Below are positions 7,686-15,570 of a stretch of 64,000 nucleotides of DNA, piece after piece (position 1 is the first letter of the stretch; the number at the start of each line of letters is the position of its first letter). The stretch comes from Streptomyces profundus (GTDB lineage Bacteria > Actinomycetota > Actinomycetes > Streptomycetales > Streptomycetaceae). The position numbers and the translations under genes were made by a program. The stretch spans positions 4,524,501 to 4,588,500 of the forward strand of contig NZ_CP082362.1 of the NCBI RefSeq assembly GCF_020740535.1, written 5' to 3'. The notes beneath the pieces were generated by a model that saw only the letters and a list, made by a program, of their open reading frames with translations, did not search any database and had not been told where the DNA came from.

Positions 7686-9670
7686 GCGGCCTGAGCCTCC
7701 AACACGTGCAGCCAGTTACGGAAGTCGCCCACGGTGCGGAGCTGGGCCAGCTCCTCGGCCTCGACCTCGTAGCCGTGATCCGAGGCGAGCCGCAGGATGA
7801 TCCGCACCCGCGCCAGCGAGTCGATGCCCATGTCGGAGAGCAGCGAGCCGTCCGAGTAGTCGCTCGACGCGGTCCTGGCGTGCTCGCGCAGCACCGTGGT
7901 CGCCAGATCGCCGTCGCCCTCGGCCCCGACGCGTTCGCCGGGCCAGAACCGCTGCGTCTGCCAGGGGTACTTGGGCAGCTGCACGAAGCGGTGGCCGGGG
8001 CCGAAGACGCTGGGCCAACGCACCTCGTGGCCCCGTCGGTACTGCTCGGCGATGGCCGCCAACGGCGTCGCCTCCGCCTCGGGTTGGGTGGGCCGCGTGG
8101 GGTCTCCCAGCGCCGCGACCATCTCCTCGTGCGAGCCCGCGACGACGGCCAGCCGGAACGGGTGGTGCTGGCGCCGGGTCGCCGCGCTGAAGCAGATGTC
8201 CCGCAGCGCGAGATGAGCACCCCGGCCGCCGGGGGAGAGGTAGTCCACATAGGAGCGGACGAGGGCCTGGAGCGCCGGGATCGACCGCGCGGAGAGCGTC
8301 AGCAGGCACACCTCGTCCGGACGCTCCGAGCGGCGGGCGGCGGCGTACCGCTCGGCGACCGTCTCGCCCTGACGCACCACCAGGTGCGCGTTCAACGTCG
8401 ACGAGCCCTGGCCGCTGATGCCGGCGACGGCCGGGCGCCCGGTGTCCGGCAGGTCGTGGAGCCGGGTGGCGATGGCGATCGGCAACCCCTCCCAGTCGAC
8501 CTTCGGATTGGGGGTGTGCACATGCAGGCTGGGCGGGACCTGGGCGTGCTCCAGGGCCAGGACGGTCTTGACCAGGCCGGCGATCCCGCCGGCGGCCTCC
8601 GCGTGGCCGATGTTGGTCTTCACCGACCCCACCAGGCAGGGCCGGTCGGCCGGCCGGCCCTCGCCCAACACCTGTCCCAGCGCGGTGATCTCGATCGGGT
8701 CCAGGGTGGGCGAGCCGGAGCCGTGGGCCTCCACGAAGTCCACGTCGGCCGGGGCGATGCCCGCGTCCTCATGGGCCCAGCGCAGGACCTCGATCTGGCC
8801 GGCGAGCGACGGGGTCAGCACCGACTGGCTGGTGGCGCCGTCGTTGCTGACCGCGCTGCCCTGGATCACCGCGCGGATCCGGTCCCCGTCGGCGATGGCC
8901 TGCCGCAGCGGCTTGAGGATCACCACGCCGACTCCGTCGCTGGGCGCGAAACCGTCGGCCGACGCGTCGCCGAACTTGCTGCGGCCGTCGTGTGCGATGC
9001 CACCGGACTGGGTCATCAGCACGCCCTCGTCCGGGCGCAGCAGCAGGTTGACCCCGGCGGCGACGGCCAGCGGGGTCTCCCGGGCGCGCAGGCTCAACAC
9101 GGCCGAGTGCACGGCGGTCAGGGCGGAGGAGCAGGCGGTGTCGATGGCCACACTTGGCCCGCGTAGATCAAAGCTGTGGGAGACCCGGGCGGGCAGCAGG
9201 GAGCGGTAGTTCTGGAAGGCGGAGGCGTTCACGGCGGTCAGGCCCCGCCGGTACTGCTCCTCCAGGAAGTCCGAGCGTGCGGCGCCGACGAAGACCCCGG
9301 TGCGGGTGCCGGCCAGATCCTCGGGGCGCTGACCGGCGTCCTCCAGCGCCTCCCAGGTGGCCATCAGCAACAGGCGCTGTTGCGGGTCGAGATCGACGGC
9401 CTCGCCGGCGGAGATGCCGAAGAACTCGGCGTCGAAGTCGGCTATGCCGTTGACGTAGCCGGCCCGCCGGGTGCCGATCCTCCCGGGGCCGGGTTCGGGG
9501 GAGTACAGGGCGTCCACGTCGTAGCGGTCGGTCGGGGTGTCGCTGGTCGCGTCCAAGCCGTGGCGCAGCACCTCCCACAGCTGATCAGGGTCTGTCGCGC
9601 CGGGGAGCCGGCAGGCCATGCCGATCACGGCCACCGAGCGTTCTTCGACCTCCGCTGTCGAACTCTTCAC
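7682..9670 (-). CDS. ketosynthase-ACP didomain protein lacking an acyltransferase
   Basis: A 662-residue modular-type polyketide synthase fragment. The ketosynthase spans about 10-430, with active Cys180 in DTACSSALT, His316 in VEAHGSGSPTLDP (usually HGTGT) and His356 in KTNIGHAEAAGG. A KS-AT linker-like region follows (450-525), then immediately a post-AT linker (LPKYPWQTQRFW, 565-576). The AT catalytic domain with its GHSxG motif is absent. An ACP (about 585-655) carries GIDSLA with phosphopantetheine Ser618. KS residues look competent. The gene is first in an operon with the adenylation enzyme (ATGA overlap) and the FAD oxidoreductase. It must receive extender units in trans, or condense an aminoacyl or acyl group made by its partners. 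No thioesterase or phosphopantetheinyl transferase is nearby. Confidence 0.9.
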   Translation of the reverse strand: MKSSTAEVEERSVAVIGMACRLPGATDPDQLWEVLRHGLDATSDTPTDRYDVDALYSPEPGPGRIGTRRAGYVNGIADFDAEFFGISAGEAVDLDPQQRLLLMATWEALEDAGQRPEDLAGTRTGVFVGAARSDFLEEQYRRGLTAVNASAFQNYRSLLPARVSHSFDLRGPSVAIDTACSSALTAVHSAVLSLRARETPLAVAAGVNLLLRPDEGVLMTQSGGIAHDGRSKFGDASADGFAPSDGVGVVILKPLRQAIADGDRIRAVIQGSAVSNDGATSQSVLTPSLAGQIEVLRWAHEDAGIAPADVDFVEAHGSGSPTLDPIEITALGQVLGEGRPADRPCLVGSVKTNIGHAEAAGGIAGLVKTVLALEHAQVPPSLHVHTPNPKVDWEGLPIAIATRLHDLPDTGRPAVAGISGQGSSTLNAHLVVRQGETVAERYAAARRSERPDEVCLLTLSARSIPALQALVRSYVDYLSPGGRGAHLALRDICFSAATRRQHHPFRLAVVAGSHEEMVAALGDPTRPTQPEAEATPLAAIAEQYRRGHEVRWPSVFGPGHRFVQLPKYPWQTQRFWPGERVGAEGDGDLATTVLREHARTASSDYSDGSLLSDMGIDSLARVRIILRLASDHGYEVEAEELAQLRTVGDFRNWLHVLEAQAA

Positions 9671-10817
9671 CAGTCCACTCCTCTGAATTCTCTGACGTCC
9701 CTGCGATGGTGCTGCGTTCGTGCGTGGTGCCTGTGCGGTGGTGCGGCCGTGCTTGGTGCGGCGGTGCTTGGCGCGGGTGTGCCTGGTGCTGGTGCTGTGG
9801 TGCTGCCTGTGCGGGTGCTGCTTGTGGTGCTTGTGGTGCTGCTTGCTGTGCGGGTGGTGCGGGTGTCACCGCGATGTCTGTGTGTGGTTGTGATGCTTAC
9901 CCTGGGTGTAGCCGGGCGGCGCTTTGGTCTCTCTCTGTGACCTAGCGCTTGCTGGTAGTTCCGATGTGTGGCCGAACTGATGCGGGGCCGGACTGCTCGT
10001 CCGCCCCCGCCCCCTTATCGGTACGACACGTTCGGCCGGTGTCGGCCGCAGCTTGCCAAGTCCAATGCGGGTTCTGTGCTGCTAGTGATCAGCCTCGCTC
10101 ACATGGCTCTGTGCCGGCATGGGGAGTGCCGTCCACTCCCTGGTCCCGAACCATGCCCTCGCCGGGGCAACGTTGCTGGCCGGGATGGCGTCACGCGCCG
10201 CGCGACTCTGGGCAGGGCGGACTCCTGGTGACGCCCGGTGTATCCGTGACGTCCGATCCATGGCGAATGGCCGGATCATACCCCTGACGTCCCCTCTGTG
10301 GACGGTTCCTGTCGGGTACTTCATAGCCCCATGACTCGCGGCGTGATGCTGCGGGTTGGCACGGCAGGGAGACCCTACGCGAAAGTAGGCGCTCAAATCA
10401 CCGCCCTTAACTGCCTCTTTACGACAGTGACACGACATTGTCCGAACGCGTTCTGTCGCAGTAGTGGTCAGCCGTCGCTTCGACCGCCCCAGCCGCCTCA
10501 GCCGCCGCACCGGTGCTCCGGGACATGGCGGGGACGAGGGCGTGCTCGCGGGTGCTGACAAGAAGACCACCGCACGATTGTCGTACGACGCAATCGGTTC
10601 CGCCCGTTTCTGATTGGGAATGACGGGAAGTGGCTGTGGGAGGGTTGAGGGGGACCGGATCTGGACAAGCTGTCGAGTTGCGCCGCGTGCTCATCGGGAG
10701 TGGACCAGGAGTGGACCAATGGTGCGGGAGGCGCGAGTGTGACGCGGCCGGTGAGGCAAAAGGCACCGCAAGTGCCCCGGTGGGGCGGCGCATAGCCCAT
10801 CGCTTCTGGTTTCATGT
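9671..10817. other. 1.15-kb gene-free region upstream of the KS-ACP operon and the GAF gene
   Basis: No convincing coding frame on either strand; the longest frames (up to 162 codons) have no recognisable domain, no ribosome-binding site and arginine/proline-rich shadow composition. Base composition is less GC-rich than the flanks in places (for example around 10250-10460). It must hold the divergent promoters for the KS-ACP operon and the GAF/PAS gene. It contains the GGTGC-type repeat listed separately and a perfect 10-bp palindrome GTCGTACGAC at 10580-10589, about 235 bp before the GAF gene. No tRNA or terminator was recognised. Confidence 0.6.
9711..9868. repeat. degenerate GGTGC/TGCTG simple-sequence tract
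   Basis: About 160 bp made almost only of GGTGC, GTGCT and TGCTGC words with small variations, very poor in A. It begins about 40 bp upstream of the KS-ACP start. On the minus strand it can be read as an Ala/Gln/Pro/His-rich frame, but that frame is not in phase with the KS-ACP gene. It looks like an expanded low-complexity tract in the 5' untranslated or promoter region. Confidence 0.7.
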
Positions 10818-10823
10818 GTGCCC

Positions 10824-11867
10824 ATGAAGCCCCTGACACCCGATCAAACCCCAAACGAGGGTGAGCAGCGCAGGCGCCGGCTGCAGCTTCTCGGCCTGAA
10901 CGACTCCGAGCCCGAGGCGAAGTTCGACCGCGTCGCTCGGCTTGCGGGCAACCTTGCCCAAGCCCCCCTCGCCATGGTCAATTTCATCAGCGACGAACGT
11001 CAGATGTTCCGGGGGATGTACAGCCCGCCGGCGGCAGAGGACGGCACCGGAGGAGATGTCGACGGTCGAGGCATAGCCTTCGACCTCACCAGTCTTCCGG
11101 AGATAGCCAGAGAGGCTCCGGTCGACTACGGGTTCTGCCCGCATGTGGTCGCTCAGGGCTCGCAGTTGGCCCTGGACGACGTCTTCGACTATCCGCGCTT
11201 CAAGGGCAATCCGCTGGTCAACGAGATGGGCGTGCGCGCCTACCTCGGCACCCCGCTGCTCGACCACACCGGGCAGATCCTCGGCACCGTCTGTGTCGCC
11301 GACATGCGTCCCCGGCAGTGGGACGCCCGGCACATGGAAGGCATGCAGAACCTCGCCGAGACTCTGCTCTCCGAGTTCCAGCTCCGGGACAGCCTGCTGA
11401 CGCAGCAGCAGGAGATGTTCGCCGTCTTCGACGGCGCTCCGTTCCCCATCATGCTCACTCAGGGCCCCAACCACCTGCTGCGGTACGCCAACGCCAAGCA
11501 GGGCGCCTCGTTCGGGCGGGTCCAGCAGCTGAGCGCGGGGCGGGAGTCCCTTCCCGGCCTGGACGCCGTGGGCGTCTTCGCGACGATGGACCGGGCCTAT
11601 CACGCCGGGCAGACCGCCAGCCTCGCCGACGCCAGGATCGCCTCCTACGACGCGGCGACCCCGCAGAACTTCACCTTCACCTGCACCCCGGTGCGGCTCT
11701 CGCCCAAGGCCCCGGTCAGCGGGGTGCTGACGGTGGCGGTCAACATCACCAACCAGTCCCCGGCGCAGAACGAGGCGCAGCAGATGGCGGCCGAGTTCAC
11801 CTCCCAGGTGGAGCGCCTCGGCACCGGTGGGGTCCCCGGCTGGTCCCAGGCGAGGCCGGCGATCTGA
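10824..11867 (+). CDS. GAF/PAS-domain sensory protein
   Basis: A cytoplasmic protein of about 347 residues. The first two thirds form a GAF domain of the type seen at the N-terminus of actinobacterial light or redox sensors: LAQAPLAMVNFISDERQMFRG, then VDYGFCPHVV and ALDDVFDYPRFKGNP, with GTPLLDHTGQILGTVCVAD as the last strand pair. The C-terminal third resembles a PAS fold (FAVFDGAPFPIMLTQGPNHLLRYAN ending VSGVLTVAVNITNQ). There is no kinase, phosphatase, GGDEF or DNA-binding output, so it probably works by protein contact. ATG 10824 and GTG 10818 are both possible; neither has a clear ribosome-binding site. A long gene-free region precedes it and it appears monocistronic. Confidence 0.8.
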   Translation: MKPLTPDQTPNEGEQRRRRLQLLGLNDSEPEAKFDRVARLAGNLAQAPLAMVNFISDERQMFRGMYSPPAAEDGTGGDVDGRGIAFDLTSLPEIAREAPVDYGFCPHVVAQGSQLALDDVFDYPRFKGNPLVNEMGVRAYLGTPLLDHTGQILGTVCVADMRPRQWDARHMEGMQNLAETLLSEFQLRDSLLTQQQEMFAVFDGAPFPIMLTQGPNHLLRYANAKQGASFGRVQQLSAGRESLPGLDAVGVFATMDRAYHAGQTASLADARIASYDAATPQNFTFTCTPVRLSPKAPVSGVLTVAVNITNQSPAQNEAQQMAAEFTSQVERLGTGGVPGWSQARPAI

Positions 11868-12255
11868 GGCCGTGCCGTGCGGGTGGCCCCACAGCGCTCG
11901 ATGGCCCGCCCAGGCGGGGCCGGAGCCCGGCCCGGACGGAGCGACCACGGCAACCGACTGATCGGCCGCGTCGAGCGACCGGTACTGGACGACAGAGGGG
12001 TGACATTCAGCCAATCTCGAGTGATTGACGTAACGGTCGCCGTGTCGAGTAGCGGACGCGGTGGCCGTTATGTCGTGTCTGGCGGGGTTTCTCCCTGGCC
12101 TCCTTGATGCCGCCTCGGTTCCGTTTCTCATCCGGACGGCTCCGTTCGAGGTGCGGAGCGGGCGAGGACGTCGTTGGCTGAGGTTCATGGCGACGCCCGC
12201 CGACGTTCTCGTGGGCGCGCCGCCGAGGGCCGGGCGACGACAAGGACACGGGAAC
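11868..12255. other. 388-bp intergenic region before the gas-vesicle-accessory-like operon
   Basis: No coding frame with support. A TTGACG hexamer at 12025-12030 could be a -35 element for the downstream operon, but no good -10 lies at 17-18 bp (AGTAGC or GTAGCG). The segment 11903-11925 forms an imperfect GC hairpin that may end transcription of the GAF gene. Confidence 0.4.
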
Positions 12256-12918
12256 ATGACCGAGACCTCCACGCGGGCGGCGGTTGCCGCCGGGATGGCG
12301 GCTGGCTATCTGCTGGGCCGCACCAAGAAGGCGAAGCTGGCCCTGGTGCTTGCCTCCTACGCGTTGGGCCGCCGGGTGCGGCTCAACCCTCGTGAGCTGG
12401 TCAGCGACGGGTTGCACCGGCTCGGCGGTACTGACCAGTTCGCCAAGATCAGTGACCAGGTACGTGGCGAGCTGCTGTCCAGTGGCCGATCCGTGGTGTC
12501 CGCGGTCGTGCACCGCGGCTATGAGACGGTCGCGGACGGCCTGGCCAGCCGCACCAAGGCTCTGCTTGACGGCGCGACGCCGGGCGGCGGCGACCAGCCC
12601 GAGCCGGCGTCGGAGCGGCCCGCTCGGCGCCCTGACCGGAAGCGTTCGAGGTCGGGCCGGGATCCGGACGCCGACTCCGATTCTGATTCCGCTTCCGACG
12701 CGGAGGCCGACACAGAGGCCGGAGCGGAGGCCGACGGTGCGTCCGACGCGGATGGCGAGGCCGGCGGGGAGCGCGGGCGAGGGGCCCGTGCGCGGTCCTC
12801 GGGGCGCCGTCGCCCCGGCGAGCCGCTGCCCACGAGGGAACGTGCGCCCAGGCGCCCCAGCCGGCGCACCTCGTCGGCCGCCGGCGGCTCCCGACAGAAG
12901 GGCGGTGGCAGCTCATGA
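12256..12918 (+). CDS. gas-vesicle-locus-type accessory protein (often misnamed DNA primase)
   Basis: A 220-residue protein. The N-terminus carries a glycine-rich hydrophobic helix (AAVAAGMAAGYLLGRTKKAK) followed by a short hydrophobic stretch and amphipathic helices up to about residue 110. The rest is low complexity: an acidic Asp/Ser/Ala/Glu run (135-170), then Arg/Pro/Ser-rich sequence. From memory of the families, the GYLLGRTKK pattern matches small proteins in Streptomyces gas-vesicle clusters, next to an SRPBCC gene exactly as here. No GvpA, GvpJ, GvpF or GvpG is in the window, so this is an orphan copy of the accessory module. ATG 12256 is chosen because the family begins there. The stop overlaps the next start (ATGA). 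Molecular function is unknown. Confidence 0.65.
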   Translation: MTETSTRAAVAAGMAAGYLLGRTKKAKLALVLASYALGRRVRLNPRELVSDGLHRLGGTDQFAKISDQVRGELLSSGRSVVSAVVHRGYETVADGLASRTKALLDGATPGGGDQPEPASERPARRPDRKRSRSGRDPDADSDSDSASDAEADTEAGAEADGASDADGEAGGERGRGARARSSGRRRPGEPLPTRERAPRRPSRRTSSAAGGSRQKGGGSS

Positions 12919-13883
12919 GCCCCAAGGCCGCGGAGGCCCCCGAGGAGACCGAAGAAGGCGGTGAGAACGGCGCCGAGGAGAAGCCCTCCGGACTTGAGCG
13001 GGTCCGCGAGGAGCTGATGAGCTTTCTCGGCGCACAGGCGCAACACCTGGTCGACAAGGCCGGCGGAAAGCTGACCGATGTGGCTCACCGGATCGGCGAT
13101 TCGGCCGAGAACAGCAAGGCGGTTCCGGATACCGCCGCGCGCATGATGAAGGGTGAGAATCCAGCCAAGGTGGCCGCCGGTTCGACGTTGCGTGGGCTCA
13201 AGGACAAGGTGACTCCTGGGGGTGGCTCCTCGGGCGACGAGGAGGGTGACGAGGACGACGGGGCGGCGGCCACCGGCGGCGAGCAGGAGGCCGGCGACGT
13301 CAAGGTCACCAACATCGTCGAGGTGATCGACGTGGGTAAGCCGCTGCGCACCTGCTACGACCACTGGACGCAGTTCGAGAAGTTCGGCGTCTTCACCAAG
13401 GGCGTCAGCAATGTGTCCACCTCCGACGACACCACCACCGAGTGGAAGACCAAGATCGCTTTCTCCGAGCGCAGCTTCGAGGCCACCATCGAGGAGCAGG
13501 TGCCGGACGACCGCATCGTCTGGCGCTCGGAGGGGTCCAAGGGATCCACCCGGGGCGCCGTCACCTTCCACGAGTTGACGCCGACGCTGACCCGGATCAT
13601 CGCGGTTGTCGAGTACCAGCCCTCGGGCTTCTTCGAGAAGACGGGCAACCTCTGGCGTGCCGTGGGCCGCCGGATCCGGCTGGACCTCAAGCACTTCCAG
13701 CGCTATGTGACGTTGGCGCCGGACGAGGAGATCGAGGGCTGGCGCGGCGAGATCCGGGACGAGGAGGTCGTGCGCAGCCATGAGGAGGCGCTCAGGGAGG
13801 AGCGCGGGGACGGCGGCGAGGACGGGGACGACTACGACAGCGACAGCGACAGCGAGCGAACGGAAGGTCGGGACGATGAGTGA
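12915..13883 (+). CDS. SRPBCC (polyketide cyclase-like) protein of the gas-vesicle-accessory type
   Basis: A 322-residue protein. Residues 1-130 are helical and charged (ERVREELMSFLGAQAQHLV, then a Gly/Asp/Glu linker). Residues 133-270 form a START/SRPBCC domain: TNIVEVIDVGKPLRTCYDHW, QFEKFGVFTKGVSNV, EQVPDDRIVWRSEG, GAVTFHELTPTLTRI, with a long closing helix. The C-terminus is acidic with a DSDSDSE run. SRPBCC proteins with this N-terminal extension are, to my knowledge, regular members of streptomycete gas-vesicle clusters, though their ligand is unknown. The gene overlaps the previous one by ATGA and the next by eight bases, so the three are one translation-coupled operon. Confidence 0.85.
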   Translation: MSPKAAEAPEETEEGGENGAEEKPSGLERVREELMSFLGAQAQHLVDKAGGKLTDVAHRIGDSAENSKAVPDTAARMMKGENPAKVAAGSTLRGLKDKVTPGGGSSGDEEGDEDDGAAATGGEQEAGDVKVTNIVEVIDVGKPLRTCYDHWTQFEKFGVFTKGVSNVSTSDDTTTEWKTKIAFSERSFEATIEEQVPDDRIVWRSEGSKGSTRGAVTFHELTPTLTRIIAVVEYQPSGFFEKTGNLWRAVGRRIRLDLKHFQRYVTLAPDEEIEGWRGEIRDEEVVRSHEEALREERGDGGEDGDDYDSDSDSERTEGRDDE

Positions 13884-14361
13884 AGAGAGTTCGCAGCAGG
13901 GCTATGACCCGGAGGACGCGGATGTGCTCCTCGACGTTCCGGTGCTCAAGCTCGACGAGCTGAAGATCGAGGCGGAGGACCTCAGGGCCAAGATCTCGCT
14001 GAAGGCCGAGGTGCTCAGTCTGCTCAAGCTCGACGTCGGTGCCGATGTCACCCTCGGGAGGCTTGAGTTGGACCTCAAGGGCGTGGACGCCCAGGCGCTT
14101 CTCAAGGTGCGTCTCGACCAGGTCGCCTCGATCATCAAGGAGGTCCTCAACACCATCGACCAGAACCCGCGCATCATCGAGCAGGTGGTGCAGGAGGCGT
14201 CCGCGACCGCGGGCGGAGCCGTCGACCGTGCGGGGGGAGCGGTGGAGAAGACCGGTGAGGAGGTCTCCAAGACGGGCGAGGAGATGTCCGTCGCCGGCAA
14301 GGTGACCGATGTGGCCAAGGATCTGGCGAAGAGGGCCGCCGCGAAATCCGGGGCGACTTGA
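13876..14361 (+). CDS. conserved hypothetical coiled-coil-like operon protein
   Basis: A 161-residue protein of unknown function. After a short acidic start it has DVLLDVPVLKLDELKIEAEDLRA and a repeating pattern of hydrophobic beta/amphipathic segments (SLKAEVLSLLKLDVGADVTL, GRLELDLKGVDAQALLKVRL). A helix (QVASIIKEVLNTI) and an Ala/Gly/Lys/Glu-rich tail with heptad-like EKTGEEVSKTGEEM follow. ATG 13876 lies inside the end of the SRPBCC gene (8-bp overlap) after GGTCGGGA, so the two are coupled. The upstream in-frame extension to 13780 is a shadow of the SRPBCC gene. It always reads as a structural or scaffold-like protein rather than an enzyme. Confidence 0.8.
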   Translation: MSEESSQQGYDPEDADVLLDVPVLKLDELKIEAEDLRAKISLKAEVLSLLKLDVGADVTLGRLELDLKGVDAQALLKVRLDQVASIIKEVLNTIDQNPRIIEQVVQEASATAGGAVDRAGGAVEKTGEEVSKTGEEMSVAGKVTDVAKDLAKRAAAKSGAT

Positions 14362-14424
14362 AGAGAACACGCGGAGCGGGGCGACGAGACGGGCGCCGAG
14401 CCGGACTTCGCGTTCTCCGCGATC

Positions 14425-14646
14425 GTGCACGCCGAGGAGATGCGTTGGGGCCAGGTGCCCGACGCCCGAGTCGCCTTTCACGGCTGCCCCGGCCACTCCT
14501 CCCTCTCGACCTCCGAGCGGACCAACCTCCCCGACCCGGTCGCACCCGAGGTGCGGTACCGCGATGCTCGGGTGCGCTATGTGCTGGCCAGCCAACTCAC
14601 CGCGCGGGAAGGTGAGGAGGAGTGCGCCGATCCGCCGACGGCCTGA
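14425..14646 (+). CDS. small conserved hypothetical protein, start unclear
   Basis: A frame that reads as real protein (VHAEEMRWGQVPDARVAF, HGCPGHSSLSTSERTNLP, VRYRDARVRYVLASQLTARE) and ends at TGA 14644-14646. The only in-frame start codon is GTG 14425, with no Shine-Dalgarno sequence. The protein-like reading continues upstream as EPDFAFSAI back to a stop at 14359, so part of the N-terminus may have lost its start codon or begin in another phase at TTG 14358. It follows the previous gene closely and probably belongs to the same operon. Function is unknown. Confidence 0.5.
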   Translation: MHAEEMRWGQVPDARVAFHGCPGHSSLSTSERTNLPDPVAPEVRYRDARVRYVLASQLTAREGEEECADPPTA

Positions 14647-14799
14647 CGCGGCCCCGCCCCGGCCCGCCGCTCGGGACGGGATAGAGTCCAGCGCGTGAGG
14701 TGATCCCCTGTGGCGACCGCAGATGTCGCCACCGAAGCGAACCGCAGTCCATCCGTGGGCCGTTGCCCCCGGACGCTTCCGTATGGAGAGATCACCGCG

Positions 14800-15570
14800 A
14801 TGACACATCTGCCCGACTCCGCCGTGCCCACCGACCTGGACGCTCTCCTCGCTCAGGCGCACGACGACCCGTCCGTCCTCGGCGTGCTGCTCAGCGGATC
14901 CCAGGCCCACGACGGCATGCCGACCCGGCACTCCGACCATGACATCCATGTGGTGGTCAGGGACGAGGGCCCTTCGGCGTTCGCCGACTGGGACGGATAC
15001 CGCTCCCCGAGGCTGGATCTGGCCGTGTTCACCCTGGCCGAGTTCACCCGTCGGGGGCTGCCCGGGGACGAGCAGCCCTGGATGCGCTACGCCCACGTGC
15101 ACGCCCGGGTGTTGTTCGACCGACTCGACGGCGGGATCGCTGAGATCCTGGAGCGCAAACGAGCGCTGCTTCCCGACGAGGCGCGGGCGGCCGTCGACGG
15201 CTGGCTGGACGCCTATGTGAACCAGACCTACCGCTCCCTGAAGAGCTTCCGCGACGGGCGTCCCGATCTGGGACATCTTGACGCGGCGGAGAGCATGCCC
15301 TTCTTCCTTGAGGTCGTCTTCGCGCTCAACCGGCGCGTGCGGCCCTACAACAAGTATCTGAGCTGGGAGTTGGCCAACCACCCGTTGGAGACCCCCGGCT
15401 GGACAGCCGAGCGGCTGCTTCCGCTGCTGCGACGCCTGCTCGCCGACGGCGATCCCGGCACCCAGCGTGAGCTGTTCGCTGAGGTCGAGCTCATGGCCCG
15501 CGCCGCCGGCCATGACGCGGTGCTGGACTCCTGGGGCACCGACCTGGAACTCCTGCGCCCGCGCGACTGA
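14800..15570 (+). CDS. nucleotidyltransferase-fold protein
   Basis: A 256-residue protein of the polymerase-beta nucleotidyltransferase superfamily. The N-terminus has the signature LLSGSQAHDGMPTRHSDHDI, giving a GS helix followed by the catalytic D-x-D pair in SDHDIHVVV. A third acidic position is likely in SPRLDLAVF. The helical C-terminal half (DAYVNQTYRSLKSFRDGRPDL onward) resembles that of aminoglycoside-type and DUF4037-like transferases. ATG 14800 (MTHLPDS) is preferred; an in-frame GTG at 14710 would add 30 unlikely residues. The gene stands alone with its own promoter region. The substrate (small molecule, tRNA or protein) cannot be inferred; antibiotic modification is possible but not shown. 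Confidence 0.75.
   Translation: MTHLPDSAVPTDLDALLAQAHDDPSVLGVLLSGSQAHDGMPTRHSDHDIHVVVRDEGPSAFADWDGYRSPRLDLAVFTLAEFTRRGLPGDEQPWMRYAHVHARVLFDRLDGGIAEILERKRALLPDEARAAVDGWLDAYVNQTYRSLKSFRDGRPDLGHLDAAESMPFFLEVVFALNRRVRPYNKYLSWELANHPLETPGWTAERLLPLLRRLLADGDPGTQRELFAEVELMARAAGHDAVLDSWGTDLELLRPRD

Noticed and set aside
9585..9869. A 94-codon Ala/Gln/Pro/His-rich frame upstream of KS-ACP
   Set aside because: It is produced by the GGTGC tract, is out of phase with KS-ACP and its second half overlaps that gene.
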